Counted from the stretch's first letter, positions 18,187 through 27,385 are shown. The stretch is DNA of 57,092 bases from Acidobacteriota bacterium (GCA_016213775.1 JACQZR010000166.1:1-57092); one strand, 5' to 3'. Translations and numbers: made by a program. The notes: generated from the letters alone by a model not told the origin.

Positions 18187-18977
18187 AGTTCCTCCATTTC
18201 CTCGAGCGATGCGCCGGAGAGCGTCCTGCCGCTGGCGGCGATGCCGGCTTCGACGTGGGAAAACCGCGAGCGAAACTTGGCGTTGGTGCGGCGGAGGGCC
18301 TGCTCGGGGTCCACTTTCAGAAAGCGGGCGAGGTTCACGATGGTGAACAGCAGGTCTCCGATTTCGCCTTCGATCTCCTCAGTGCCGGCCTGGGTGCGGG
18401 CCTGTTCGAGCTCGGCCAGCTCTTCGCGGACTTTGTCGGCCACCTGGCCAATGTTGGGCCAGTCAAAGCCCGCGCCGGCGGCTTTCGAGCTGAGCTGCTG
18501 CGCCTCAACCAGGGCGGGCATCGCACGCGGGATGCCCTCCAGCAATCCTTTGGGTTTCTCGCCGCGCGTTTTCTTCTCTTCAGCTTTGATCTCGTCCCAG
18601 CGCGCCTTCACCTGATCGGAGGTTTTGGCGTCGCCTTGCGCGAATACGTGCGGATGGCGGCGGATCAGCTTTTCGTTGATCGCATCGAGTGCGTCGTCGA
18701 TGCGGAATTTGTCTTCCTCTGACGCCATCTGCGCGTAGAAAACGGCTTGCAGGATGAAGTCGCCGAGTTCCTCGCTGAGGCCGCGCCAGTCGCGGCGGTC
18801 GATCGCGTCGAGCACTTCGTAGGTTTCTTCCAGCGTGTAAGGCTTGATGGTGTCGAAAGTCTGTTCACGATCCCATGGGCAGCCGCCCGGAGCGCGGAGT
18901 TTGGCCATGATTTCGACAAGTCGATCAAATCGCTGGCCTGGTGTGATACTGCCTGGTGTAATAGAGGTATCCGGCAT
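18144..18977 (-). CDS. mazG: MazG nucleoside triphosphate pyrophosphohydrolase
   Basis: A 277-residue house-cleaning NTP pyrophosphohydrolase with two MazG domains. The first has CPWDREQTF, then LEETYEVLDAID and LSEELGDFILQ, which supply the EExxE...ExxD metal-binding residues. The second (residues about 165-255) carries VREELAELEQ and EIGDLLFTIVNLAR. It hydrolyses non-canonical or excess (d)NTPs to NMPs in the cytoplasm. Its end overlaps the GNAT gene by 43 bases, and its start lies 45 bases after the stop of the amidohydrolase in the nucleoside-salvage run. Confidence 0.93.
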   Translation of the reverse strand: MPDTSITPGSITPGQRFDRLVEIMAKLRAPGGCPWDREQTFDTIKPYTLEETYEVLDAIDRRDWRGLSEELGDFILQAVFYAQMASEEDKFRIDDALDAINEKLIRRHPHVFAQGDAKTSDQVKARWDEIKAEEKKTRGEKPKGLLEGIPRAMPALVEAQQLSSKAAGAGFDWPNIGQVADKVREELAELEQARTQAGTEEIEGEIGDLLFTIVNLARFLKVDPEQALRRTNAKFRSRFSHVEAGIAASGRTLSGASLEEMEELWQQAKNLSSKPGR

Positions 18978-19022
18978 GCTTTGTGGAAGCGGACTGAATT
19001 GTCCGGGGGTACTTCTTTCAGG

Positions 19023-20411
19023 TTATCGCATGCCCACCGACGCCGCCACCTTCGTCCGGTACTCCACGGCCTTCGCCAGGATCTCTTTGGCGTTGAGCGT
19101 GAGCACATTGCGGTCCTTGACAATGATGCGGCCGTTGACAAAGACATCGTTCACATCGGACCCTTTCAGCGCATAAACAAGCTGCGAGACCACGTTGTAC
19201 ATGGGGATGGCATGCGGCGAGTCGATGCGAACGGCGATCAGATCGGCGCGTTTACCGGCTTCCAATGACCCGATCTGTTTGTCCAGTCCGAGGGCGCGGG
19301 CCCCGATGATGGTAGCCATTTCGAGAGCACGCGAGGCAGGCAGAGCCGTGGGATCGAGCGACATCACCTTTTGCATTTTCGCGGCGAGATCCATCTCCTC
19401 GAAGAGATTCGCATCGTTGTTGCTGCCGGCGAAGCCATCGGTGCCGAGTCCCATAGGGATGCCCATGTCGAGGATGCGGCCCACCTTGGCGACGCCGCTG
19501 GCGAGCTTGGAATTGCTCGACGGGCAATGGGCCAGGCCGGTGCCGCGCGCCTTGAGGATCTTCATGTCGGCGTCGTCGAGCCAGATGCCGTGAGCGCCGA
19601 GGGTGCGCCCGTTCAACGCGCCGATGGAATCGAGCACACGCGTTGGCGACATCTTCCGTTTGGCCATCGCTTCGTCATTCTCGCGCTTGGTCTCGGAAAG
19701 GTGAATCAGCATCGGCACGTTGTACTTGTTTGCCAGTGCGCGGGCCGCCTTGATGACCTCGTCGGCGGTGGTGTAGATCGCATGCGGGGCGGGGGCGGGA
19801 ACAATCAGCGGGTCACTCTTGTACTTCTGCAGAAAGCGCTCGGTGCGCGCCAGTCCTTCCTGCGGAGTCTTGGCGTCGGGCACGGGGAAGCCGATGATGG
19901 TCTGGCCCAACACACCGCGCAGTCCGGCCTGTTTGGTGGCTTCGGCAATCACTTCCTCGAAGTAGTACATGTCGGTGTAAGTGGTGGTTCCGCTGAGCAC
20001 CATCTCGAGGCAGGCGAGCAGCGTCCCCCATTTGACGAATTCCGCGGTGACGTTCTTCGCCTCGGCGGGGAAGATGTATTTTTCGAGCCACTCCTGGAGG
20101 CGGAGATCGTCGGCCAGGCCGCGAAAGAGCGACATTGGCGCATGCGTGTGCGTGTCGATCAGACCCGGTGCGAGGATGGAATTGGGGCGGTCGAGGCGCT
20201 GCTTGGGGGTGTACTTCGAATCGATCTCCGCGCGCGGTCCAACTGCGACGATGCGGTCGGCACGAATGGCGAGTGCGCCGTTCTCAACGACGCGCCGCTG
20301 CGCGTCCATGGTGACCACATAGCGGGCCGCGACTATCCAATCGGCCGGCTCGGCGGCATGCAAAGACAACGCAACCAACAAGGCTCCAAGCAGCGTTCCA
20401 CTGCGTTTCAT
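19023..20411 (-). CDS. Exported amidohydrolase, SAH/MTA (or other nucleoside) deaminase-like
   Basis: A 462-residue metal-dependent hydrolase. The metal-binding motif DTHTHAPM (His88, His90), LIHLSET, the ALAHCPSSN-like GLAHCPSSNSKLASG and GTDGFAGSNNDANLFEEM are the landmarks of the MtaD/TrzA/SsnA deaminase group. Unusually, residues 1-20 form a signal peptide (MKRSGTLLGALLVALSLHAA), so the enzyme should act outside the cytoplasm. It is two bases downstream of cdd in a nucleoside-salvage run, which suggests a purine or modified nucleoside as substrate. The exact substrate is not provable from sequence. Confidence 0.88.
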   Translation of the reverse strand: MKRSGTLLGALLVALSLHAAEPADWIVAARYVVTMDAQRRVVENGALAIRADRIVAVGPRAEIDSKYTPKQRLDRPNSILAPGLIDTHTHAPMSLFRGLADDLRLQEWLEKYIFPAEAKNVTAEFVKWGTLLACLEMVLSGTTTYTDMYYFEEVIAEATKQAGLRGVLGQTIIGFPVPDAKTPQEGLARTERFLQKYKSDPLIVPAPAPHAIYTTADEVIKAARALANKYNVPMLIHLSETKRENDEAMAKRKMSPTRVLDSIGALNGRTLGAHGIWLDDADMKILKARGTGLAHCPSSNSKLASGVAKVGRILDMGIPMGLGTDGFAGSNNDANLFEEMDLAAKMQKVMSLDPTALPASRALEMATIIGARALGLDKQIGSLEAGKRADLIAVRIDSPHAIPMYNVVSQLVYALKGSDVNDVFVNGRIIVKDRNVLTLNAKEILAKAVEYRTKVAASVGMR

Positions 20412-20413
20412 AC

Positions 20414-20800
20414 TTACTTCATACTCCTCTGATCAAATGCCGCAGGCAGCAGTTGCGACATGGTCCATTGGATTGTTTCCCCGCGCGGATTGACGGCAAT
20501 CACGGGGATGTCGCCGCAGAACTCCCAGAGGATCTGCCGGCACGCGCCGCAGGGCGGCGTGAGTGTCAGGGCGTCGGTGGCGATAGCGATTCTTCTGAAC
20601 TCGCGAATGCCTTCCGAGAGCGCTTTAAACACGGCCACTCGCTCGGCGCACAGCGTCAATCCGTAAGTGGCGTTCTCGATGTTGCAGCCGCCGATGACCG
20701 ATCCGTCCGCACACTCCAGGGCCGCTCCGACGGCGAAGTGCGAATAAGGAGAGACACTATGTCGGCGCGCTTCCAGCGCCGCGGTGCAAAGGGAATCCAC
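20414..20800 (-). CDS. cdd: Cytidine deaminase
   Basis: A 128-residue homotetrameric-type cytidine deaminase converting (deoxy)cytidine to (deoxy)uridine. The zinc site is TLCAERVAV (Cys and the catalytic Glu of the CAE motif) and PPCGACRQIL (PCxxC). The N-terminal SPYSHFAVGAAL block is also typical. It begins with GTG, which shares one base with the TAG stop of the purine nucleoside phosphorylase gene, so translation is probably coupled. Confidence 0.94.
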   Translation of the reverse strand: MDSLCTAALEARRHSVSPYSHFAVGAALECADGSVIGGCNIENATYGLTLCAERVAVFKALSEGIREFRRIAIATDALTLTPPCGACRQILWEFCGDIPVIAVNPRGETIQWTMSQLLPAAFDQRSMK

Positions 20801-21615
20801 TATGCCTCCAGGCGTGGTAGCAATGCTTCCAAATATCGCACGAGGGTCTCGCGCACACGTGTGCCCGTTTCCAGAACTTCCTCATGATTGATCTTCTGGG
20901 GGAGAATGCCGGCGGCCATGTTGGTGACGCAACTGATGGCGAGCACCTTCATCCCCATGTGATTGGCCACGATGACTTCCGGGACCGTCGACATTCCCAC
21001 CAGATCCGCTCCGATGGTCCGAAGATAGCGGATCTCGGCCGGGGTCTCGTAACTCGGTCCGGAGAGTGCCGCGTAGACGCCCTCGGCGAGCGTGATGTGC
21101 TGTTCCGCGGCCACCTGCTTGGCGGCAAAACGGTACTGTTCGCAATAGGCGTCGGACATGTCGGGAAAGCGCGCACCCTCGGCATCGTCGTTGAGTCCGA
21201 TGAGCGGATTGGTTCCCTGAAGATTGATGTGGTCGGAGATCAGCACCAGTGTTCCCTGCTCGTAGGCGAGGTTGATGCCTCCGGCGGCGTTGGTGAAGAC
21301 CATGGAGCGGATGCCCAGTTTGCCCATGACGCGAACGGCGAAGGTGACCTGTTGCGCGTTGTACCCCTCGTAGAAATGTGCGCGGCCACTTAAGAGAATC
21401 AGATCAAACGACCCAAATCTCCCATATAGCAGAGTGCCGGCGTGGCCCACCGCCGTGGAATGAGGCCAGTTGGGAATCTCGGCGTAAGGCACGGTCACCG
21501 TATCTTCTAACGAATTGGCGAATACGCCCAAACCGCTCCCGAGAACGATAGCGGTGGAAGGAATGCGAGGCAGCCTCTGGATGAGGTATGAGGCGGCAAT
21601 ATCATATGGTTTCAT
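20800..21615 (-). CDS. Purine nucleoside phosphorylase (trimeric, PNP-I type)
   Basis: A 271-residue enzyme that splits purine (deoxy)nucleosides with phosphate. Visible family motifs are IVLGSGLG, the phosphate-binding VGHAGTLL and SGRAHFYEGY, TNAAGGIN, YETPAEIR (purine-contacting Glu) and SCVTNMAAG (base-contacting Asn). The Glu/Asn pair indicates preference for 6-oxopurines such as inosine and guanosine. It sits 22 bases after the transporter gene and overlaps cdd by one base. Confidence 0.92.
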   Translation of the reverse strand: MKPYDIAASYLIQRLPRIPSTAIVLGSGLGVFANSLEDTVTVPYAEIPNWPHSTAVGHAGTLLYGRFGSFDLILLSGRAHFYEGYNAQQVTFAVRVMGKLGIRSMVFTNAAGGINLAYEQGTLVLISDHINLQGTNPLIGLNDDAEGARFPDMSDAYCEQYRFAAKQVAAEQHITLAEGVYAALSGPSYETPAEIRYLRTIGADLVGMSTVPEVIVANHMGMKVLAISCVTNMAAGILPQKINHEEVLETGTRVRETLVRYLEALLPRLEA

Positions 21616-21637
21616 TCGGAATCAAGCTCCACTATCT

Positions 21638-22900
21638 TCATAGCATCATGCCGGCGATGCACGCTGACATGAAATTGGCCATAGTTCCGGCGGCCACGGC
21701 ACGCATGCCGAGCCGCGCCAGGTCGGACTTGCGCGTGGGCGCTAGCGCCCCGATGCCGCCGATCTGAATGGCGATGGAGGAGAAGTTGGCGAAGCCGCAG
21801 AGCGCATAGGTGGTGATGACGAACGAGCGCGGGTCCATGTCCTTGCCCAGCGGGCCGAGGTTGAGGAAGGCAACGAATTCGTTCAACACCAGCCGCTGCC
21901 CCAGCAGGTTGCCGACCGTGTGGGCGTCCTTCCAACTAACGCCCATCACCCAGGCCACCGGCGCGAAGATGTAGCCGAACAGGATCTCCAGCTTTTCAGG
22001 GAACGCGGGGATCCAGGCGTGGATTGCGCCAAAGACTCCGTTTACGAGCGCGATGAGGGCGAGGAAGGCGATCAGCATTGCGCCGATGTTAAGCGCGAGA
22101 TGCAGCCCATCGCCGGCACCGCGGGCGGCCGCGTCTATGACGTTCACACCCGGCTTCTCGATGTCGATCTTGACCGAGCCGCGGGTCTCGGGCTCGTCAA
22201 CTTCTGGCACGAAAATCTTCGAGAGCATGATTGTCGCCGGAGCAGTCATGATGACGGCGGTGAGAAGGTGTTTGATGTCGACCCCGGCGATCTTGACGTA
22301 TGCGGCCATCACCGCGCCGGACACGTGCGCCATGCCGCTCACCATGATGGTGAACAATTCCGATTGCGTCAGCTTCGGCAGAAACGGCCGGATGGTGAGG
22401 GGCGCCTCCGTCTGGCCCATGAAGATGCTGGCGGCGACGTTGGTGCTCTCGGCGCCGCTTGCGCCCATGATTCGCAGCATCACCCACGCCATCCCCTTGA
22501 TCACCACTTGCATGACGCCGAAGTAGTAGAGGATGGAGAACAACGCCGCGATGAAAATGACGATCGGCAGCACCTGGAAGGCGAAGACAACCCCGAATCC
22601 CACTGTGGAGCCGGTCGTGGCGCCGTTCGCCATCACATCCACCGTGCCGTTCTTGGCGCCGAGCGGGCCGAACAGGAACGAACTACCCACCTCTGCGTAT
22701 TCCAACAGAGCGTTTACCGCATAACTCGCGGCTTGAAAGAGCTTGCCGAAGTCGGTTTTGAGAACGAGGAAGGCGAAGAAGAACTGCAGCCCGAGGCCCC
22801 AAGCAAGTAACTTAGGTTGCACGCGGCGGCGGTTGGTGGATACGGCCCAGGCAGCGCCGAGAATCAACAATAGGCCTAACAGACCAGTGAAGCGGCCCAC
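21638..22900 (-). CDS. NupC-type concentrative nucleoside transporter
   Basis: A 420-residue cation/nucleoside symporter of the CNT family. GTG 22900 is chosen because AGGGGGT lies five bases before it and it gives a membrane-ready N-terminus (GRFTGLLGLLLILG); an upstream ATG at 22960 adds an unlikely charged stretch. CNT landmarks are ESTNVAASIFMGQTEAPL, followed by GMAHVSGAVMAAYV and the C-terminal GFANFSSIAIQIGGIG. It imports nucleosides for the phosphorylases and cytidine deaminase encoded around it. Confidence 0.93.
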   Translation of the reverse strand: MGRFTGLLGLLLILGAAWAVSTNRRRVQPKLLAWGLGLQFFFAFLVLKTDFGKLFQAASYAVNALLEYAEVGSSFLFGPLGAKNGTVDVMANGATTGSTVGFGVVFAFQVLPIVIFIAALFSILYYFGVMQVVIKGMAWVMLRIMGASGAESTNVAASIFMGQTEAPLTIRPFLPKLTQSELFTIMVSGMAHVSGAVMAAYVKIAGVDIKHLLTAVIMTAPATIMLSKIFVPEVDEPETRGSVKIDIEKPGVNVIDAAARGAGDGLHLALNIGAMLIAFLALIALVNGVFGAIHAWIPAFPEKLEILFGYIFAPVAWVMGVSWKDAHTVGNLLGQRLVLNEFVAFLNLGPLGKDMDPRSFVITTYALCGFANFSSIAIQIGGIGALAPTRKSDLARLGMRAVAAGTMANFMSACIAGMML

Positions 22901-23008
22901 GTTACCCCCTGTAAAAGCGCGAAGGCGCGGCGCGTACCGTGGAGCAGCAAAGTTGCACACTCGGGAACGCGCCGCGCACTACCCATCGCGCGGAATTCTG
23001 CTACTTCT

Positions 23009-24313
23009 CTAGCCCACAACCTCGAGTATCAGTTCGCGTTCTTCCGGAGTTTGCTGCGAAATGCGGAATGCATCTTCCACCAGCTCGGCGCCTTCTTCCA
23101 CGCGCTCATCGCCGGTGTAGTAGAGACGGCACAGGACGCCGCCGGCCTCCACCTTCTGCCCGACCTTGACTTCGAGAATCACTCCGACGGCCGGGTCGAT
23201 GCTGTCTTCCTTGGTGTCGCGGCCGGCTCCGATCATCTGGCTGGCCTGACCGATAAGGGCAGCATCAACGGCCGAGACATAGCCGGCGCGCGGCGAGTAG
23301 ATCTCACGCATTCCGGTCGCGTTGGGCAGCAGCTCAAAGCGGTCGAGCACCTGCGGATTGCCGCCCTGCGCGGAAATCACATCCTTGAACTTGCGATAGC
23401 CGGAACCGTCGAGCAACCGGGACTGCGCCACTTCGCGTGCATCGTCGATGGAATCGGCAACCTTGCTTAAGTGAATCATGCGAGCGGCCAATTCCAGCGA
23501 CAACCGCGTCAGATCCACCGGCCCTGCGTTTTGCAGGGTCTGCGAAACTTCCATGATTTCGAGCGCGTTACCGATGGCGTAACCGAGCGGCTGGTTCATG
23601 TCGGTGATGAGCGCCTGGACACGCTTGTTCATGCGGCGTCCAATTCCAACCATCATCTGTGCCAGGCGGCGAGCGTCAATCTGCTTTTTCATGAATGCGC
23701 CGGCGCCCACCTTCACGTCAAGGACGATCGCATCGAGCCCGACAGCGAGCTTCTTGGACATGATGGAGGAGGCGATGAGGGGAATCGATTCCACCGTCGC
23801 CGTGGCATCGCGGAGCGAATAGAGCTTGCCGTCGGCGGGTGCAACTTCAGCGGTCTGCCCGATGAAGGCCAGATTGTGCTGTTGGAGCTGCGCTTGAAAT
23901 TCGGAGATGGTGAGGTTGGTACGGAAGCCGGGAATGGCTTCCAGCTTGTCCAACGTTCCACCGGTGTGGCCCAGGCCGCGTCCGGAAATCATCGGAACCA
24001 CGACTCCGGCGGCAGCGGCTAGCGGCGCGGCAATGAGGCTTGTCTTGTCCCCGACACCTCCGGTGGAATGCTTATCCACTTTAAGCCCGCGTACCATCGA
24101 AAGGTCCACGCGCTCACCGGATTCGAGCATGCATTCGGTGAGTGCGGAAACTTCGCGGTCCGTCATTCCCTGCCAGCAGACGGCCATGAGGAACGAAGCC
24201 ATCTGGTAGTCGGGGATCTCCCCGCGCGTGTAACCGTTGATCAAGAAAACGATTTCTTCGGGCGCAAGTTCCTCGCCCTCACGCTTGCGATAAATGAGGT
24301 CGACCGTTCGCAT
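23009..24313 (-). CDS. deoA: Thymidine/pyrimidine-nucleoside phosphorylase
   Basis: A 434-residue cytoplasmic enzyme splitting pyrimidine nucleosides with phosphate to free base and (deoxy)ribose-1-phosphate. The signature KVDKHSTGGVGDKTSL is intact, followed by SGRGLGHTGGTLDKLE and the catalytic-type block SIPLIASSIMSKKLA. Length fits DeoA/Pdp; thymidine-only versus broad pyrimidine specificity cannot be decided. It is the first gene of the eleven-gene minus-strand run and is divergent from the dehydrogenase gene at 24410. Confidence 0.93.
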   Translation of the reverse strand: MRTVDLIYRKREGEELAPEEIVFLINGYTRGEIPDYQMASFLMAVCWQGMTDREVSALTECMLESGERVDLSMVRGLKVDKHSTGGVGDKTSLIAAPLAAAAGVVVPMISGRGLGHTGGTLDKLEAIPGFRTNLTISEFQAQLQQHNLAFIGQTAEVAPADGKLYSLRDATATVESIPLIASSIMSKKLAVGLDAIVLDVKVGAGAFMKKQIDARRLAQMMVGIGRRMNKRVQALITDMNQPLGYAIGNALEIMEVSQTLQNAGPVDLTRLSLELAARMIHLSKVADSIDDAREVAQSRLLDGSGYRKFKDVISAQGGNPQVLDRFELLPNATGMREIYSPRAGYVSAVDAALIGQASQMIGAGRDTKEDSIDPAVGVILEVKVGQKVEAGGVLCRLYYTGDERVEEGAELVEDAFRISQQTPEERELILEVVG

Positions 24314-24367
24314 TATGAGTCCTTCAGCGTATCATCAACCGTATGTGAAAGTAAAGACGATATTTCT

Positions 24368-24395
24368 TTGCCCAATCGCGCGGAAACGGTATACT
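24368..24395 (+). promoter_or_regulatory. Predicted promoter for the dehydrogenase-amidohydrolase pair
   Basis: TTGCCC (24368-24373) and TATACT (24390-24395) are separated by 16 bases. Transcription would begin near 24402, which puts the ATG at 24410 close to the 5' end of the message (near-leaderless) and excludes the ATG at 24398. Confidence 0.4.
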
Positions 24396-24409
24396 CAATG
24401 GTTTCCTCC

Positions 24410-25477
24410 ATGTCTTCGTATTCCATTGCTTTGCTACCCGGTGACGGGATTGGGCCGGACGTTGTTGCCGAGGCCGTACGCTGCTTGAATGCCGCGCAAC
24501 AGAGGGTGCCATCATTGACTTTACATTACACGGAGCACCCCGCCGGGGCGGGGGAGTTTCTCAAGTCGGGCAACCCGCTGCCGGAAGCAACCATCGAGGG
24601 ATGCCGCGTGGCGGACGCGACGTTGTTGGGGGCGATGGGCCTTCCCGGGATCCGCTGGCCTTGGGGCACGGAAATGACCCCCCAGATCGACATCCGGGAG
24701 ATTCTGGATTTGTATTCCGGCGAGCGGCCTATCTATTTATATAACTCCTCGCATAGCCCGTTGCGTGGGTTCGACGCTGGTGGCATCGACCTGATCATTT
24801 ACCGCGAGAACACCGAGGGGATGTTCGCGTCCCGTAGGAATCAGCCGGACTTGCAGGCGGATGAGGCCGTCGATACCATCCGCGTGACGCGGCGCGGTAC
24901 AGAACGGATCTGCCGGGCTGCATTTGAATCGGCGCGCAAGCGGCGCAAGCACGTCACGCTAGTGGACAAGGCCAATGTGCTACCCACGATGGCGTTCTTC
25001 CGGAGCGTTTTTGACGAAGTCGCGGCTCAGTATCCCGACGTGGCCACCGACCGCGTTTACGTCGATGCGGCTGCCCTCTTTCTAGTGAAGAACCCCGCGC
25101 GGTTCGATGTCATGGTGATGGAAAACATGTTCGGCGACATCCTGTCCGATCTGGCGGCAGGCCTGGTGGGTGGGATGGGCATGGCGCCGTCGGGCGATAT
25201 CGGGGATGAGCATGCCGTCTTTCAGCCCTCGCACGGGTCCGCGCCCGACATTGCGGGCAAGGGCATTGCAAACCCGATCGCCACGATCCTTTCAGCGTCG
25301 ATGATGCTGGAATGGCTCGGTGGAGAAGACGCGCGGGTGGCGGCGAATCTGATCTTTCACGCGGTGAAAGAGGTTTGCTGCGATCCGGCGAATGCCACAG
25401 CGGACCTCGGCGGCGCCGTCCGCACCGCGGAGATGGGTGCGCTGGTGGAACGTGCGATTCTGGAGAGCCCGCTGTGA
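24410..25477 (+). CDS. Isocitrate/isopropylmalate dehydrogenase family protein
   Basis: A 355-residue (R)-hydroxyacid oxidative decarboxylase. [19 protein letters not shown] is the family N-terminus; ATG 24398 would add four residues. Other landmarks are [11 protein letters not shown], the Lys/Tyr catalytic region LVDKANVLP and VYVDAAA, and the metal-binding [21 protein letters not shown], then [14 protein letters not shown]. The RENTEG form occurs in NAD-isocitrate, homoisocitrate, tartrate and isopropylmalate dehydrogenases, so substrate is open. No leu genes are nearby, and it overlaps an amidohydrolase by four bases, which argues against simple leucine synthesis. Confidence 0.88.
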   Translation: MSSYSIALLPGDGIGPDVVAEAVRCLNAAQQRVPSLTLHYTEHPAGAGEFLKSGNPLPEATIEGCRVADATLLGAMGLPGIRWPWGTEMTPQIDIREILDLYSGERPIYLYNSSHSPLRGFDAGGIDLIIYRENTEGMFASRRNQPDLQADEAVDTIRVTRRGTERICRAAFESARKRRKHVTLVDKANVLPTMAFFRSVFDEVAAQYPDVATDRVYVDAAALFLVKNPARFDVMVMENMFGDILSDLAAGLVGGMGMAPSGDIGDEHAVFQPSHGSAPDIAGKGIANPIATILSASMMLEWLGGEDARVAANLIFHAVKEVCCDPANATADLGGAVRTAEMGALVERAILESPL

Positions 25478-26217
25478 AGGACGGTTTCCAACTCTATGAC
25501 ACGCATGCTCATCTCGGCCAGGCGCGCCATAGCGGACGGCGTCAGGACGCGGATACGCTGCTGCGAGCCATGGACGCGGCGCAGGTGGACCGCGCTTTAC
25601 TGATCCCGTTTCCGGTGGTGGAGGATTACCGCCGGGAGCATGATCTGATAGCGGCGGCAGTGCATCGGTATCCTGACCGTTTTGCCGGGGCGGCGTGTCT
25701 CCATCCGTTTCTGCCCGAGGACGATTTTCGCGCGGAGATGCGACGCTGTGCCGAGGTGTTGGGGTTTCGTGCGTTGAAGCTCCAGCCGCAGTATCAGGCG
25801 CTCAATCCTGTTTCGCCGCGCAGCGATTTTCTGTTCGCCTGCGCGCTGGAACACCGGCTGCCGGTGATCGTGCATACCGGATCGGGCGCGCCTTTCTCCC
25901 TGCCGTCGCTGTACATCATGCCCGCTCGGAAATTCCCGGAACTGCCGATCGTGCTTGGCCACGCCGGGGGCAGCGTGTACATGCTGGAAACCATCGTCGC
26001 GGCGAGCGTCTGCCCCAACATCTATATTGAGCTGTCGAGCCTGATGCCGCATCACATCCACGAGATCATCAACCGCGTACCGGCGGAGCGCCTTCTGGCG
26101 GGCTCCGACCTGCCCGAGAGCCTCATTACCGAAATGCACAAGGTGCTCACGATGGATATTGCGGAGGAGACCAAACGCAAGATCCTCTGGGAGAACCCAC
26201 GGGCGCTGTTCGGGTAA
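25474..26217 (+). CDS. Amidohydrolase-family (COG2159, decarboxylase-like) protein
   Basis: A 247-residue TIM-barrel metal hydrolase. The GTG start at 25474 overlaps the dehydrogenase stop (GTGA). Metal-site landmarks are YDTHAHLG (HxH), the Lys-containing FRALKLQPQ, VIVHTG, LGHAGG and AGSDLPES (terminal Asp). The COG2159 group contains decarboxylases and lactonases, which fits a two-step oxidation/decarboxylation or hydrolysis route with the gene upstream. The actual substrate is unknown. Confidence 0.85.
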   Translation: MKDGFQLYDTHAHLGQARHSGRRQDADTLLRAMDAAQVDRALLIPFPVVEDYRREHDLIAAAVHRYPDRFAGAACLHPFLPEDDFRAEMRRCAEVLGFRALKLQPQYQALNPVSPRSDFLFACALEHRLPVIVHTGSGAPFSLPSLYIMPARKFPELPIVLGHAGGSVYMLETIVAASVCPNIYIELSSLMPHHIHEIINRVPAERLLAGSDLPESLITEMHKVLTMDIAEETKRKILWENPRALFG

Positions 26218-26338
26218 TCGAAGCAGCCGCCTCCTGGCGACCAGCCATGGCATAAGGGATCACACGTAGCCATCTCAGTAATCCACCCGATGGATCTCAG
26301 GCCTTACTTCCGGCACAAAGGTACTAGGGGATTTCTCT

Positions 26339-27379
26339 ATGCTCCAAACCGACTCTCGTGTTGGCGATTACGAGATCTACGAACTGCTCCACAACTCGAG
26401 GAAGGAGCTGTTTTACCGGGTCCGGAACATTGTGGCGAATCGCTGGGAAGCCATGAAAGTTCTGCCCGACGCGCTACAGCAGGATCTGGACGCGCGGGAA
26501 CGGTTCCTTCGCGAAATCAAGGTGTTAGCGCGCCTGCTGCACCCGAATATTGTCACCTTCTACCACGCCACCGAACTCGACGGGCGGGCCGTGATGACGA
26601 TGGAGTTGCTGGAAGGCATCTCGCTAGCCGAGCGCATGGAGCGGGGTCCGCTTTCGCTCCAGGAATCGATCCGCATCATCCAACCGGTGCTCACTGCGCT
26701 TGCCTACGCGCACGCTCAGGGAGTCATTCACCGGGAGGTGACGCCGGACAACATCTGGCTATTGAATGATAACAAGGTGAAGCTTGGCGGGTTCGGGCTG
26801 GCTAAGGCGAAGGGCGACATGCGGCTGACGCGCGAAGGGACGTCGCTGGGCGAAGTCCACTACATGTCTCCGGAGCAGATCAAGGGAGTCGGCGCCATTG
26901 ACCAGCGGGCCGATATTTACTCGGCGGCCTGCGTTTTGTACCAGATGCTGACGGGCAAGCGGCCGTTTGAAGCCAAGAGCGAGTTCGATGTCATGCTGGC
27001 GCACGTACAGCGCTTTCCAGCTCCGGTCACGGTGGTGAACCCGAACGTTCCCGGGGCGGTGCACGCAGTGATGGAGAAGGCCCTGGCGAAGGAGCCCGCC
27101 GACCGTTACTCGACAGCAGTTGGGTTTCTGGAGGAGGCTGTTGCCGCACTCACCGGAATGACGCCCGCGGTCCCGGCGCTTGCTCACGCTGCGCCTGTGC
27201 GGAGCGAACCGTTGAAGCCGATTGCAGTTGCCCCACTCCCGCCCATGCGGCCGATTCACGTGGTGGCGATGCCGCCGCCGGCGACGTCCGTTTTCGGCGA
27301 AGACCGGTTGCTCACCGGGCTCGTTGTGGCGACCTTGATTGTCACCCTCCTCTGGGTGGCGACGTTCTTTGTACAGTGA
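26339..27379 (+). CDS. Tail-anchored Ser/Thr pseudokinase
   Basis: A 346-residue protein with a Pkn2/PknB-type kinase fold (residues about 11-270), a short Pro-rich linker and a single hydrophobic helix at the very C-terminus (LLTGLVVATLIVTLLWVATFF), so the fold faces the cytoplasm. The ATP-binding Lys40 (EAMKVL) remains, but the glycine loop is lost (LLHNSRKELF), the catalytic Asp of HRD is Glu133 (HREVTPDN), and the Asp of DFG is Gly151 (LGGFGLAK). Losing both Asp residues predicts no phosphotransfer. The next gene, six bases downstream, encodes a canonical kinase, so an allosteric or scaffold role is likely (inference). Confidence 0.88.
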   Translation: MLQTDSRVGDYEIYELLHNSRKELFYRVRNIVANRWEAMKVLPDALQQDLDARERFLREIKVLARLLHPNIVTFYHATELDGRAVMTMELLEGISLAERMERGPLSLQESIRIIQPVLTALAYAHAQGVIHREVTPDNIWLLNDNKVKLGGFGLAKAKGDMRLTREGTSLGEVHYMSPEQIKGVGAIDQRADIYSAACVLYQMLTGKRPFEAKSEFDVMLAHVQRFPAPVTVVNPNVPGAVHAVMEKALAKEPADRYSTAVGFLEEAVAALTGMTPAVPALAHAAPVRSEPLKPIAVAPLPPMRPIHVVAMPPPATSVFGEDRLLTGLVVATLIVTLLWVATFFVQ

Positions 27380-27385
27380 GGAAAC

